DNA from: Pectobacterium carotovorum
Lineage (GTDB): Bacteria > Pseudomonadota > Gammaproteobacteria > Enterobacterales > Enterobacteriaceae
DNA: 64,000 bases
Direction of reading: 5' to 3'
Assembly: GCF_033898505.1 (NCBI RefSeq)
Contig: NZ_JAXAFK010000001.1
Location: 1,612,001-1,676,000 of the forward strand
Position numbers and translations under genes: made by a program. The notes beneath the pieces are model-generated. The model did no database searches, was not told where the DNA came from, and was given only the letters and a program-made list of their open reading frames with translations. The stretch's first letter is position 1, and each line of letters starts with the position of its first letter. Shown piece after piece: positions 17,672 through 25,247 of the stretch.

Positions 17672-18226
17672 TCAGGATGTGAGTTTGATCACCGTATTGA
17701 GGATGTTTTCGCGGCTAACGGCTTCATTATTGAGATAATTATGGATCGTATACCCTTCAATCATGGCATCCAGTGAGCATGCAGTCGCGATACTGAAATG
17801 GAGATGAAGCGACTTTCTACTGCGCGTCATCCACTCCTGCAATATGAGTCGATACTCTTCTTTCCGCGAGGCCAGTGCGTAAAGTTCAAAGCTTAATGTC
17901 AGGTGGCGCGGCGTCGCCCAGATGTCTCCACAGATCAGATCAACCACGGCTTCGCGCGCGCTGTCGATATCTTTTGCCTGCTTGAGGCGGACACGGAAGG
18001 CATGTGAGATACCATCAACCATATAAACGAACGCGCTGCTCAACAGCAATTCAATACTGCTATAACGATAGGTCAGCGTCCCTGGAGATAACCCGGCCTG
18101 CTGCGCAATTTTGCGGTAGGTTGCCCCTCTCACGCCGTGATCCAGTATGACTTCCAGCGTGGCTTCAAGAATTTTGCTTTGCGTATCTTTGCCATCCTGT
18201 GTTGCATCGTGTGATGGTGACGTCAT
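17672..18226 (-). CDS. TetR family transcriptional regulator (RcdA/YbjK-like)
   Basis: A 184-residue TetR regulator. The HTH spans about residues 18-62 (LEVILDHGVRGATYRKIAQQAGLSPGTLTYRYSS), with a ligand-binding helical domain after it. SFELYALASRKEEYRLILQEWM and the DAMIEGYTIHNYL end resemble E. coli RcdA (YbjK), whose gene also lies beside ybjJ, though in a different orientation. It probably represses the downstream ybjJ-like exporter through the palindrome in between. The ATG has GGGGAAACAAG before it. Confidence 0.82.
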   Translation of the reverse strand: MTSPSHDATQDGKDTQSKILEATLEVILDHGVRGATYRKIAQQAGLSPGTLTYRYSSIELLLSSAFVYMVDGISHAFRVRLKQAKDIDSAREAVVDLICGDIWATPRHLTLSFELYALASRKEEYRLILQEWMTRSRKSLHLHFSIATACSLDAMIEGYTIHNYLNNEAVSRENILNTVIKLTS

Positions 18227-18273
18227 CTTGTTTCCCCTTAGCTGGCAATCCTGACTATCGTAACCTTTATAAC

Positions 18274-18310
18274 AAAAAAAGCCGCCAGTGGGTTCGCTCC
18301 CACTGGCGGC
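18274..18310 (-). terminator. Rho-independent terminator of cybC
   Basis: A perfect 12-bp stem, GCCGCCAGTGGG with its complement, over a 6-base loop, followed on the minus strand by seven T. It lies 22 bp after the cytochrome b562 stop. Confidence 0.92.
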
Positions 18311-18331
18311 TTATGGTAAACGAAAAGCGGC

Positions 18332-18727
18332 TTAGCCTCTCAATTTACTGTGGTATTCACCTTTCAAGGTATTGATTTCAGCTAACACCGCTTTGGCTTC
18401 GCTCAGTTTACCGGCATCCGCCAGAGCCTGTGCGCTATCAACTTTTTGTAAAATTTTATCCAGACCTTCTACATAGGCTTTTCTGTCTGGGCCATCGGCA
18501 GGCTGTTTGGCGAAATCAGGTGGCACCTGCGTTTTAGCGTGCTCGACGTGTTCACGGAATGTGCTCAACGCAGTTTTCAGCGCAGCGGCATCGTCCGCTT
18601 TAGTCGCGGCGGTATAGCTTTTCTGCATACCGCGCATGTCTTCCGACGTGGTAGCGTTTGCCAAAACAGGTGTCAGCAAACTACCGGCCAACAGCACAGA
18701 AAAACAGATCTTGGTCATTTTATTCAT
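18332..18727 (-). CDS. cybC: Cytochrome b562
   Basis: A 131-residue periplasmic four-helix-bundle haem protein. A signal peptide (MNKMTKICFSVLLAGSLL...ANA) is cleaved near residue 24. The mature start TTSEDMRGMQKSY carries the methionine position of haem ligation and the C-terminal EYHSKLR the histidine ligand, as in E. coli cytochrome b562. Electron partners are unknown. The ATG at 18727 is preferred to one twelve codons upstream because it begins the signal peptide directly. The gene ends in a strong terminator. Confidence 0.88.
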   Translation of the reverse strand: MNKMTKICFSVLLAGSLLTPVLANATTSEDMRGMQKSYTAATKADDAAALKTALSTFREHVEHAKTQVPPDFAKQPADGPDRKAYVEGLDKILQKVDSAQALADAGKLSEAKAVLAEINTLKGEYHSKLRG

Positions 18728-19060
18728 CTTGAACTCTCGCTTGTGTTCCACAGCACGACATACTCAGAGAATCTGGCCTCCACAAGCCGGCCAGCCCAAT
18801 ATTGCTCTTGTTATATTGCGTCCTACGCCATGACCAGATTACATCGTAATGGCTATTCTGATTTTATGGTTATTACTGTAAAGATGTTAAATTATTTTTA
18901 ATCGTTTCGCTTTTTTTAATTGTATAAATGTAAAAAAGCTTACCAGTGCGACTCCGGTAAGCTTTCCTCTCAGCCCAATTTTTATCGCTGAAACAATTTG
19001 ATCGCTGAAACAACGAACAACCTTCGTTCAGCCGCTCGCTCTTAATTCAATTGCTAGCTC
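18728..19060. other. Intergenic region between cybC and osmC
   Basis: About 330 bp without a gene. The cybC promoter must lie near 18,750-18,900. The osmC terminator and the small repeats after the osmC stop occupy the rest. Confidence 0.5.
18932..18965 (-). terminator. Terminator downstream of osmC
   Basis: AAAGCTTACC and GGTAAGCTTT form a perfect 10-bp stem with an 11-base loop, followed on the minus strand by further T residues. It is about 95 bp after the osmC stop. Confidence 0.8.
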
Positions 19061-19078
19061 TTAATTTAATTGATAGTC
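18984..19078. repeat. Short tandem duplications after osmC
   Basis: ATCGCTGAAACAA occurs twice (18984 and 19001). A second pair, GCTCTTAATTYAATTG, covers the osmC stop codon and repeats once just downstream. These look like small slippage duplications. Confidence 0.6.
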
Positions 19079-19489
19079 CAGCGTGATGTCGGCTTTAAGC
19101 ACTTTTGACACCGGGCAGCCCGCCTTCGCTTTTTGGATGATGCTATCGAACGTGGCGTCATCAATACCCGGCAGTTTCACCTTACTGTGCAGCGCGATTT
19201 TGGTGATCGAGAACCCGCCGTCGACTTTATCCAGCGACACATCCGCCGTGGTATCAATCGATTCAGGCTTATGGCCTTCTTCGCCTAGCATCAGCGATAG
19301 CGCCATAGAAAAGCAGGCCGCATGCGCTGCGCCAATCAACTCTTCCGGATTCGTGCCGGGCTTGCCTTCAAAACGAGTATTGAAGCCGTAAGGTTGCTGC
19401 TGCAATGCACCGCTTTCCGTTGAGACGGTGCCTTTCCCCTGCTTGATATCACCTTCCCAATGTGCATGCCCTTTCTTGTGAATGGTCAT
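19061..19489 (-). CDS. osmC: Osmotically inducible peroxiredoxin OsmC
   Basis: A 142-residue OsmC-family thiol peroxidase that reduces organic hydroperoxides in the cytoplasm. The two redox cysteines are in AAHAACFSMALSLML and QKAKAGCPVSKVLKAD. The start MTIHKKGHAHWEGDIKQGKG and PEELIGAAHAAC are the usual OsmC signatures, and the length is normal. GAGGAGACAGT precedes the ATG. Family members are induced by osmotic stress and stationary phase; no promoter was identified here. Confidence 0.92.
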   Translation of the reverse strand: MTIHKKGHAHWEGDIKQGKGTVSTESGALQQQPYGFNTRFEGKPGTNPEELIGAAHAACFSMALSLMLGEEGHKPESIDTTADVSLDKVDGGFSITKIALHSKVKLPGIDDATFDSIIQKAKAGCPVSKVLKADITLDYQLN

Positions 19490-19854
19490 ACTGTCTCCTC
19501 TTCATCATTACCCTGCCTGACACTCAAATCATTTAGGGTAGAGATTAACCATTGGCAGCTATCCGCGTTGGAGCGAACTGATGCTGCCGTCATACCCTTT
19601 AAACCGTAGAACACATTGGGAAGAAACCCAAATCGATTATTTCATTCGCATAATAATTTTACCGCAGAGAAATAAACCCGCTGATATATTCACTGCTTTA
19701 TTATTTTAAGATAAAACCGATTTACCTATTTATACAAAATGCAGATTATCGAAACACCAGAACAATGGGTTTTCAAAAAATGGATTTCCGTTCTGGCGTT
19801 TTGTTTTTACAACTCACCTATGTTATTAATCTTGAATCATATTGGATGTGAAAC
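19490..19854. other. Divergent intergenic region osmC / expansin
   Basis: This 365-bp gap carries the promoters of both neighbours. An imperfect inverted repeat (AACACCAGAAC at 19753 and GTTCTGGCGTT at 19790) faces the expansin gene and could be an old terminator or an operator. No KdgR-type box was recognised. Confidence 0.4.
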
Positions 19855-20544
19855 ATGAATAAAATAACTTCATTAGCCTTATCTGCATTATGCATTATTC
19901 CCCTGATTAATACCGCCCATGCCCAGTGGGAACTGGACGACATCTGTTACGGCTACGCTACCGCAACAGGTTCTGGTTATCAGGGCGGCGCCCTTTTACT
20001 GGATCCCATCCCACAGAACATGGAGATTACGGCGTTAAACCGGAACCAGCTGGATTATCGAGGTGTGAAGGCGTCGCTCGCAGGGGCCTACCTGAAAGTT
20101 AATGGGCCCAAAGGCAGTACGGTGGTTTATGTTACCGATCTCTATCCTGAAGGTGGCGATTGTGCATTGGATTTATCGTTTAATGCCTTTGAGAAAATAG
20201 GCGATCTACGGGATGGAAAAATTAATATCGACTGGACGCTGATCGAAGCGCCGGTAAATGGCAACGTTATTTATCGTATAAAGGAAGGTTCAAATCCTTA
20301 TTGGGCTGCGGTGCAATTCAGGAATGTAAAATATCCAGTTATTGAGATGAAATATATGCGCAATAACCAGTGGATTGCTGCACAGAAAACCGATTACAAC
20401 CACTTTATTGTTGAGCACGTTGGAATGAACGATATTCCAATTGAATTTACCGACGTAAAAGGCAACGTCCTCAGTGACACGCTGCCGCCGATGTCACAAA
20501 GCACCTCATCCGCTTATCTGATCACAGGCAACGTTCAACTGTAA
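19855..20544 (+). CDS. exlX: Secreted bacterial expansin (EXLX1-like)
   Basis: A 229-residue exported protein. The signal peptide ends at AHA-QW (residue 23). The mature part is collinear with Bacillus subtilis EXLX1: a six-stranded double-psi barrel D1 (YATATGSGYQGGALLLDPIP, VTDLYPEG, ALDLSFNAF) and an Ig-like D2 wall-binding domain (YRIKEGSNPYWAAVQFRN, then TDYNHFIVEHVG). Asp95, Tyr97 and Asp106 match the residues needed for wall-loosening activity. In D2 the double tryptophan of EXLX1 is Tyr149-Trp150. Cys31 and Cys103 have no counterpart that I recall in EXLX1 and may form a disulfide. Expansins loosen plant cellulose networks without hydrolysis, fitting a plant pathogen. Confidence 0.9.
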   Translation: MNKITSLALSALCIIPLINTAHAQWELDDICYGYATATGSGYQGGALLLDPIPQNMEITALNRNQLDYRGVKASLAGAYLKVNGPKGSTVVYVTDLYPEGGDCALDLSFNAFEKIGDLRDGKINIDWTLIEAPVNGNVIYRIKEGSNPYWAAVQFRNVKYPVIEMKYMRNNQWIAAQKTDYNHFIVEHVGMNDIPIEFTDVKGNVLSDTLPPMSQSTSSAYLITGNVQL

Positions 20545-20850
20545 TCCCCATCTGCCTTGAGGGAGGCTGGCATCTCGCAGCGTCCCTCATTTCTGCAAAA
20601 CCACCGATCGGCAAAATCACGGTGGAAAACGTATGCATCATTTTTGTCTGCGTTTTCATCACATTATCTGGATGTTATCTGCCGCACATGCGTACACGTT
20701 GTGTTTCCCACTTTTTCTATTGCTCAAATATTTGTTAGTTTTATCACTTCTTTAAGCGTTTGATTCGCCATCATTCGCACTACAGTATACCCTGTCGCAG
20801 ATTACACTCTATTTTCTGCTTTAGGCATCATTACAAAAGGTCTCTTTTGC
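20545..20850. other. Intergenic region upstream of srfA
   Basis: This 306-bp stretch must hold the srfABC promoter. It has no convincing gene, operator or terminator. Confidence 0.4.
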
Positions 20851-22257
20851 GTGGCAAAATTATTTTTACGTAGTGGAAGTTTGGATGATTTTCTGGCGCT
20901 GGGCGAGAACGGGCAGCCAGTTTACGCATCGGCACTTCAATTGCGGGAAACGTTACGTCTCAGAAAACAGCAGCAGATTGCCGATTGTCTGGCGATTCCC
21001 CAACCCAACGAGCATGGCGACCGTATTGACTGGTATTCGCCGGTTGACGGTAAAGTCACTTCCTGGATTGCCGCGAGCGAAGAAGAACGAGAAAAAGCGC
21101 TGGCATTACTGGAAACCTATCAGGCCGCAGTGGCCGACATCAGCCAGCGTGCGCAAAATGCCGAAAAGGCTGGTCAGAAACTTTTCGGTGTCCTGCTGGC
21201 AAAAGCGATACAGTTCCCAGGTGCAAACCACGTCTATCTGGTTGATGGCAAACCGGTCTTAACGTTCTGGGGCTTCGTCAATCTCGATAAAAAATCCCGT
21301 CTTGATGCGCTGGATTGCCTGCGGCCTGTCATCAAAGAAGTGGAACCGCTTTTTGTTGCCCCCGCTCCCGCACCAACGCTGCCTCTGGTCGATCCCGTTC
21401 CCGAACCGGAACCACAGCCGGTCAGCCCACAGGAACCCGTCGAGCCAACGCCAGCGCCTGTCGCTGCTGCGGCAGCCGTTCCTGCTCGTCCGCCGTTCTT
21501 CCGCCTATGGTGGCTGTTACCTGCCGCTGCGCTGTTAGCGATTCTGTCATTGCAAATCCGCGGTTGTGTGTCTGGGCAAGACGACAAGCCAGCATCCGAT
21601 TTGGCTGCGACGGTCAAACAGGAAAAACGTGCCCTGCCTTCTTCCGCGCCAGCTGAACCTGCGCCGCAGCAAGAAAGCACACCCGTTCCGCCTGTCGCAG
21701 AAAAAGAGAATGTGAAAGCCGCTGAACCAGCGGTTGCAACGCCTCCTGTTGCTGCTGCCCCTGTAGCAGAAGCGGTGAAACCAGAAGCCCATGCAGCCAC
21801 TGAACCGAAAGAGCCTGTTACACCGCCGGCTGAGCCAGTTGTGGAGCAAGTGCCAGCAATTCCTGCGGGCAAAGATGATTTAGTCATGCCAGCCGACGCG
21901 GTGAAAATTGGTTCGATCAAATTCCTGAATGGTAACTGGCGCGTCATTATTGATGGCAAAGCGCCGATTACCGGCAGACCGCCTAGCCTGCGTTACCAGA
22001 TTCAAAATGGAAAAGGTACAGCGCGTATCACTCATGGTGACGGTGTCACGTGTCGCGCAAACATTGAGGCAGGATTAATGAGCTCCGGCAATCTGATCAT
22101 CAACAGTCGTTCTGGCGCCCGCTGTTCTGATAATTCTCGTTTCCAAATGCCAGAACTGGTCTGTAAACAAGGCGCTTCCGGCACTGCGGCGGAGTGTATT
22201 GGTCGTTACGACGCAGACACCGTTTTCCCGATGACGATAAAGCGCGAGAGTAAATAA
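20851..22257 (+). CDS. srfA: SrfA: bitopic membrane protein of the srfABC locus
   Basis: A 468-residue protein with a GTG start. Residues 1-165 form a mixed soluble domain (DWYSPVDGKVTSWIA and HVYLVDGKPVLTFWGFV). A proline/alanine/glutamate-rich linker (about 168-212) leads to a single transmembrane helix at about 218-238 (WWLLPAAALLAILSLQI). A second Pro/Ala/Glu linker (about 250-345) joins a C-terminal domain with four cysteines (TCRAN, ARCSD, LVCKQ, AECIG). The bent-rod layout suggests a cytoplasmic N-domain and a periplasmic, disulfide-bonded C-domain. srfB begins 2 bp after its stop. The srf genes were named as Salmonella SsrB-regulated factors; molecular function is not settled. Confidence 0.82.
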   Translation: MAKLFLRSGSLDDFLALGENGQPVYASALQLRETLRLRKQQQIADCLAIPQPNEHGDRIDWYSPVDGKVTSWIAASEEEREKALALLETYQAAVADISQRAQNAEKAGQKLFGVLLAKAIQFPGANHVYLVDGKPVLTFWGFVNLDKKSRLDALDCLRPVIKEVEPLFVAPAPAPTLPLVDPVPEPEPQPVSPQEPVEPTPAPVAAAAAVPARPPFFRLWWLLPAAALLAILSLQIRGCVSGQDDKPASDLAATVKQEKRALPSSAPAEPAPQQESTPVPPVAEKENVKAAEPAVATPPVAAAPVAEAVKPEAHAATEPKEPVTPPAEPVVEQVPAIPAGKDDLVMPADAVKIGSIKFLNGNWRVIIDGKAPITGRPPSLRYQIQNGKGTARITHGDGVTCRANIEAGLMSSGNLIINSRSGARCSDNSRFQMPELVCKQGASGTAAECIGRYDADTVFPMTIKRESK

Positions 22258-22259
22258 TC

Positions 22260-25247
22260 ATGCTGGCGACGATTACCGATTATAAACAACGCATTACGTT
22301 GATTCAGGACAGCGGGATTCAGTTTCTGGATTTTGCCTTAAAGCCGCAATTTTCGGCTGAACAACCTAACTGCTACGTACGCAAAAGCGCCAACGGCCCT
22401 CTGCTGCACCTGCTTTACGATGCGCATACGGACAAATTCCTGCTGCCTTCGGCCACAGGAATGCCGCCAGAGGTTGTGAAACCAGAGCTGAGCATTCCGC
22501 TTGAGCAATCGCTGAAGCTGCTGGAGAACATCTGGCTGCCGCTGCCCTTCTTCCGCTTTAATCCGCCGCGCACCTTTATGGGCGGGCCGGATAACTGGGC
22601 GCGGATGCAGATTCTGGCGTTGGATACGCCCGATCAGGACGGCAACACGCACCGTATCTGTCTGGCATTCGATACCAAAACGTATCCGGAAGGCCACGAG
22701 TACGAGTCGCTGGCGCCGAATGCCAATGACATCAAAACCGGTGGGAGTTTCGCGCTGGCTTATCACAGCGACGAGCTCGGTGAATTCCTTGATGAGACCT
22801 GGGTCGACGGCTGGCTGCGCGAAGTCTTTACTCAGCGGGTTAAAACGCTGGAAAACCGCGATAGCCACGATGTAAAAGTGGCGCTCAGGGGATTTGAATA
22901 TCAGGCACATTACCTGAATGTGTTGGATATGCTGGGCAACCAGCTAGAAATACCGGAAATTCGCATCAATACCAGCACGTTGCAGGAACCGGCGGTCAAC
23001 GTTGACCTGATTTTGGACGTCGGGAACTCACACACCTGCGGCATTCTGGTTGAGGACCATGCAGACGAAAGCAATGGCCTGAAGCAGACCTATGAACTGC
23101 AATTGCGCGATCTGAGTGAGCCACATTATCTGTATAACGAACTGTTCGAAAGCCGCGTTGAATTTTCACAGGCGAAGTTCGGCAAAGAAAACTTTTCCGT
23201 AGAAAGCGGTCGTGATGACGCCTTTATCTGGCCGTCGATCACCCGTGTCGGGCGTGAAGCCAGCCACATGGCGCTGCTGCGTCAGGGAACGGAAGGATCG
23301 AGCGGTATTTCCAGCCCGCGCCGCTACCTGTGGGATGAAGAAAGTTATGCGCCAGGCTGGCGTTTCAGCCAGACGGATGCGCATTCGCAGACCGAACCGT
23401 TAGCGACAGCCATGCCGTTGACCATCATGCTGAATGATGAAGGTCAGCCACTTTATAACCAGCCGCTGGAAGAACGCCTACCGGTGTTTTCACCGCACTA
23501 TAGCCGCAGTTCGATCATGACATTCATGCTCTCCGAACTGCTGGCACAGGCGCTCATGCAGATGAACAGCGCCGCACAGCGGTTGAAAATGATCCACAGC
23601 ACCGCGCCACGCCAACTGCGAAATATCATTCTGACGTTGCCTTCCGCGATGCCGAAACCCGAGCGTGAAATTTTCCGCCGCCGGATGCATGAGGCGATCG
23701 CGCTGGTTTGGAAAGCGATGGACTGGCACCCGATGGATGAGGATTTCACCACGCCAGCCGACAAGCAGCAGAGCCGGATTCCAGTGCCTGACGTGCAAAT
23801 CGAATGGGATGAAGCCACATGTGGGCAGATGGTTTACCTGTATAACGAAGCGCAGGTGAATTTTGGCGGTCGCGCGGAAGATTTCTTCGCCAGCATGGCG
23901 CGCCCGGATAAAGAGCTCGATGAGGGGGAACCCGCAGGCAAAACGCTGCGCATTGCCTCAATCGATATCGGCGGCGGTACCACTGACCTTGCCATTACCC
24001 AATATCTGCTCGATGACGGTGTCGGCAACAACGTTAAAATCATTCCTCGTCTGCTGTTCCGCGAAGGCTTTAAGGTCGCGGGCGACGATATCCTGCTGGA
24101 TGTGATTCAGCTCTATATCCTCCCTGCGCTACAGGCCGCGCTGAAAACCGCCGGAATGGCCAGCCCGGATGCACTGATGGCGAAGCTGTTCGGCAATGAA
24201 GGCCGGATGGACGCACAGCTTACGCTACGCCAGCAGGTAACGTTGCAGGTCTTCATTCCGATTGGCCGCGCGATTCTGGAAGCCTATGAGCGCTTTGATC
24301 CGCTGGATACCAGCGCTGAAATCGAATCCACTTTCGGCGAATTGTTGGAGCAGGCGCCGACGGAAAAAGTGCTGGAATACATCAATACGGAAGTGCAGCG
24401 TGAACTGCCGGTTAGCGATAGCGTATTCGATATCTTGCAGGTGCCGCTCATCCTCAAACTGAGCAAGCTGCACGGCGAATTCCTGTCTAACAAAATGAAC
24501 ATCACGCAGAACCTGCGCCTGATGTCTGAAGTGGTGTCGCTGTATTCGTGCGATGTACTGCTGCTGACTGGTCGCCCTTCGCGCTTCCCAGGAATTCAGG
24601 CGCTGTTCCGCCACCTGCAACCGCTGCCAATTAACCGGATGCTGTCTCTGGATGGGTATCACACTAATGACTGGTATCCGTTTAACAAACGTGGACGTAT
24701 CGATAACCCGAAATCCACCGCGGCCGTCGGCGCGATGCTGTGCCTGCTGGCGCTCGATCTGCGCTTGCCGGGCTTTTACTTTAAGGTCGGTGATTTCCAG
24801 CCGTATTCCACCGTGCGCTACCTCGGCATGATGGACAGCAACAACGCGCTAACGCTGGATAACGTTTATTACAGTGATATCGATCTGGATGCGCCGGATT
24901 TCGTGCTGGATCCACAACATAGCTTCCAGGTACGTGGCTCACTCTGTCTTGGCTTCCGCCAGTTGGACAACGAGCGCTGGCCGGCTTCCTCGCTTTATAT
25001 GCTCTCGATTGTCGATCAGGATTTAGCCCGTAAAGTCGTCGGCGACAGTAAACTGCGCGTCCGGCTAGCCGTGACGAAGAGTGACGATCAAGATAGCCCT
25101 GAGCGCTTTGAAATTGCCGATGCGGTGTTGGAAGATGGCACCCGCGTTCCACCACAGCATTTACGACTAAAATTGAACACATTATCCGCTAACGGTTCAG
25201 GAGCGACCCATTATTGGATCGATAGTGGGAGTGTATTTAAAAAATGA
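22260..25247 (+). CDS. srfB: SrfB: giant actin/Hsp70-fold ATPase-like protein
   Basis: A 995-residue SrfB-family protein. Two motifs of the actin/Hsp70/sugar-kinase ATPase fold are visible: phosphate-1, DLILDVGNSHTCGILVED (Asp253, Gly255), and phosphate-2, SIDIGGGTTDLAITQYLL (Asp569, Gly571-573). A long insertion of about 300 residues separates them, which is unusual. A later CDVLLLTGRPSRFPG fits the adenosine-motif region. The first 240 residues precede the fold and have no recognised domain. There is no signal peptide or membrane helix. It overlaps srfC by 4 bp and follows srfA by 2 bp, so the three proteins are likely made together and may form a complex. Confidence 0.85.
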   Translation: MLATITDYKQRITLIQDSGIQFLDFALKPQFSAEQPNCYVRKSANGPLLHLLYDAHTDKFLLPSATGMPPEVVKPELSIPLEQSLKLLENIWLPLPFFRFNPPRTFMGGPDNWARMQILALDTPDQDGNTHRICLAFDTKTYPEGHEYESLAPNANDIKTGGSFALAYHSDELGEFLDETWVDGWLREVFTQRVKTLENRDSHDVKVALRGFEYQAHYLNVLDMLGNQLEIPEIRINTSTLQEPAVNVDLILDVGNSHTCGILVEDHADESNGLKQTYELQLRDLSEPHYLYNELFESRVEFSQAKFGKENFSVESGRDDAFIWPSITRVGREASHMALLRQGTEGSSGISSPRRYLWDEESYAPGWRFSQTDAHSQTEPLATAMPLTIMLNDEGQPLYNQPLEERLPVFSPHYSRSSIMTFMLSELLAQALMQMNSAAQRLKMIHSTAPRQLRNIILTLPSAMPKPEREIFRRRMHEAIALVWKAMDWHPMDEDFTTPADKQQSRIPVPDVQIEWDEATCGQMVYLYNEAQVNFGGRAEDFFASMARPDKELDEGEPAGKTLRIASIDIGGGTTDLAITQYLLDDGVGNNVKIIPRLLFREGFKVAGDDILLDVIQLYILPALQAALKTAGMASPDALMAKLFGNEGRMDAQLTLRQQVTLQVFIPIGRAILEAYERFDPLDTSAEIESTFGELLEQAPTEKVLEYINTEVQRELPVSDSVFDILQVPLILKLSKLHGEFLSNKMNITQNLRLMSEVVSLYSCDVLLLTGRPSRFPGIQALFRHLQPLPINRMLSLDGYHTNDWYPFNKRGRIDNPKSTAAVGAMLCLLALDLRLPGFYFKVGDFQPYSTVRYLGMMDSNNALTLDNVYYSDIDLDAPDFVLDPQHSFQVRGSLCLGFRQLDNERWPASSLYMLSIVDQDLARKVVGDSKLRVRLAVTKSDDQDSPERFEIADAVLEDGTRVPPQHLRLKLNTLSANGSGATHYWIDSGSVFKK

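Noticed and set aside
20557..20763. 68-codon frame between the expansin gene and srfA
   Set aside because: No ribosome site, mixed composition with many Cys and Phe, and no recognisable motif; more likely part of the srfABC promoter region.
21234..21959. 241-codon minus-strand frame rich in Gly, Ala, Ser and Thr
   Set aside because: It is the shadow of the Pro/Ala/Glu-rich linkers of srfA; the low-complexity composition follows from the repeated codons.
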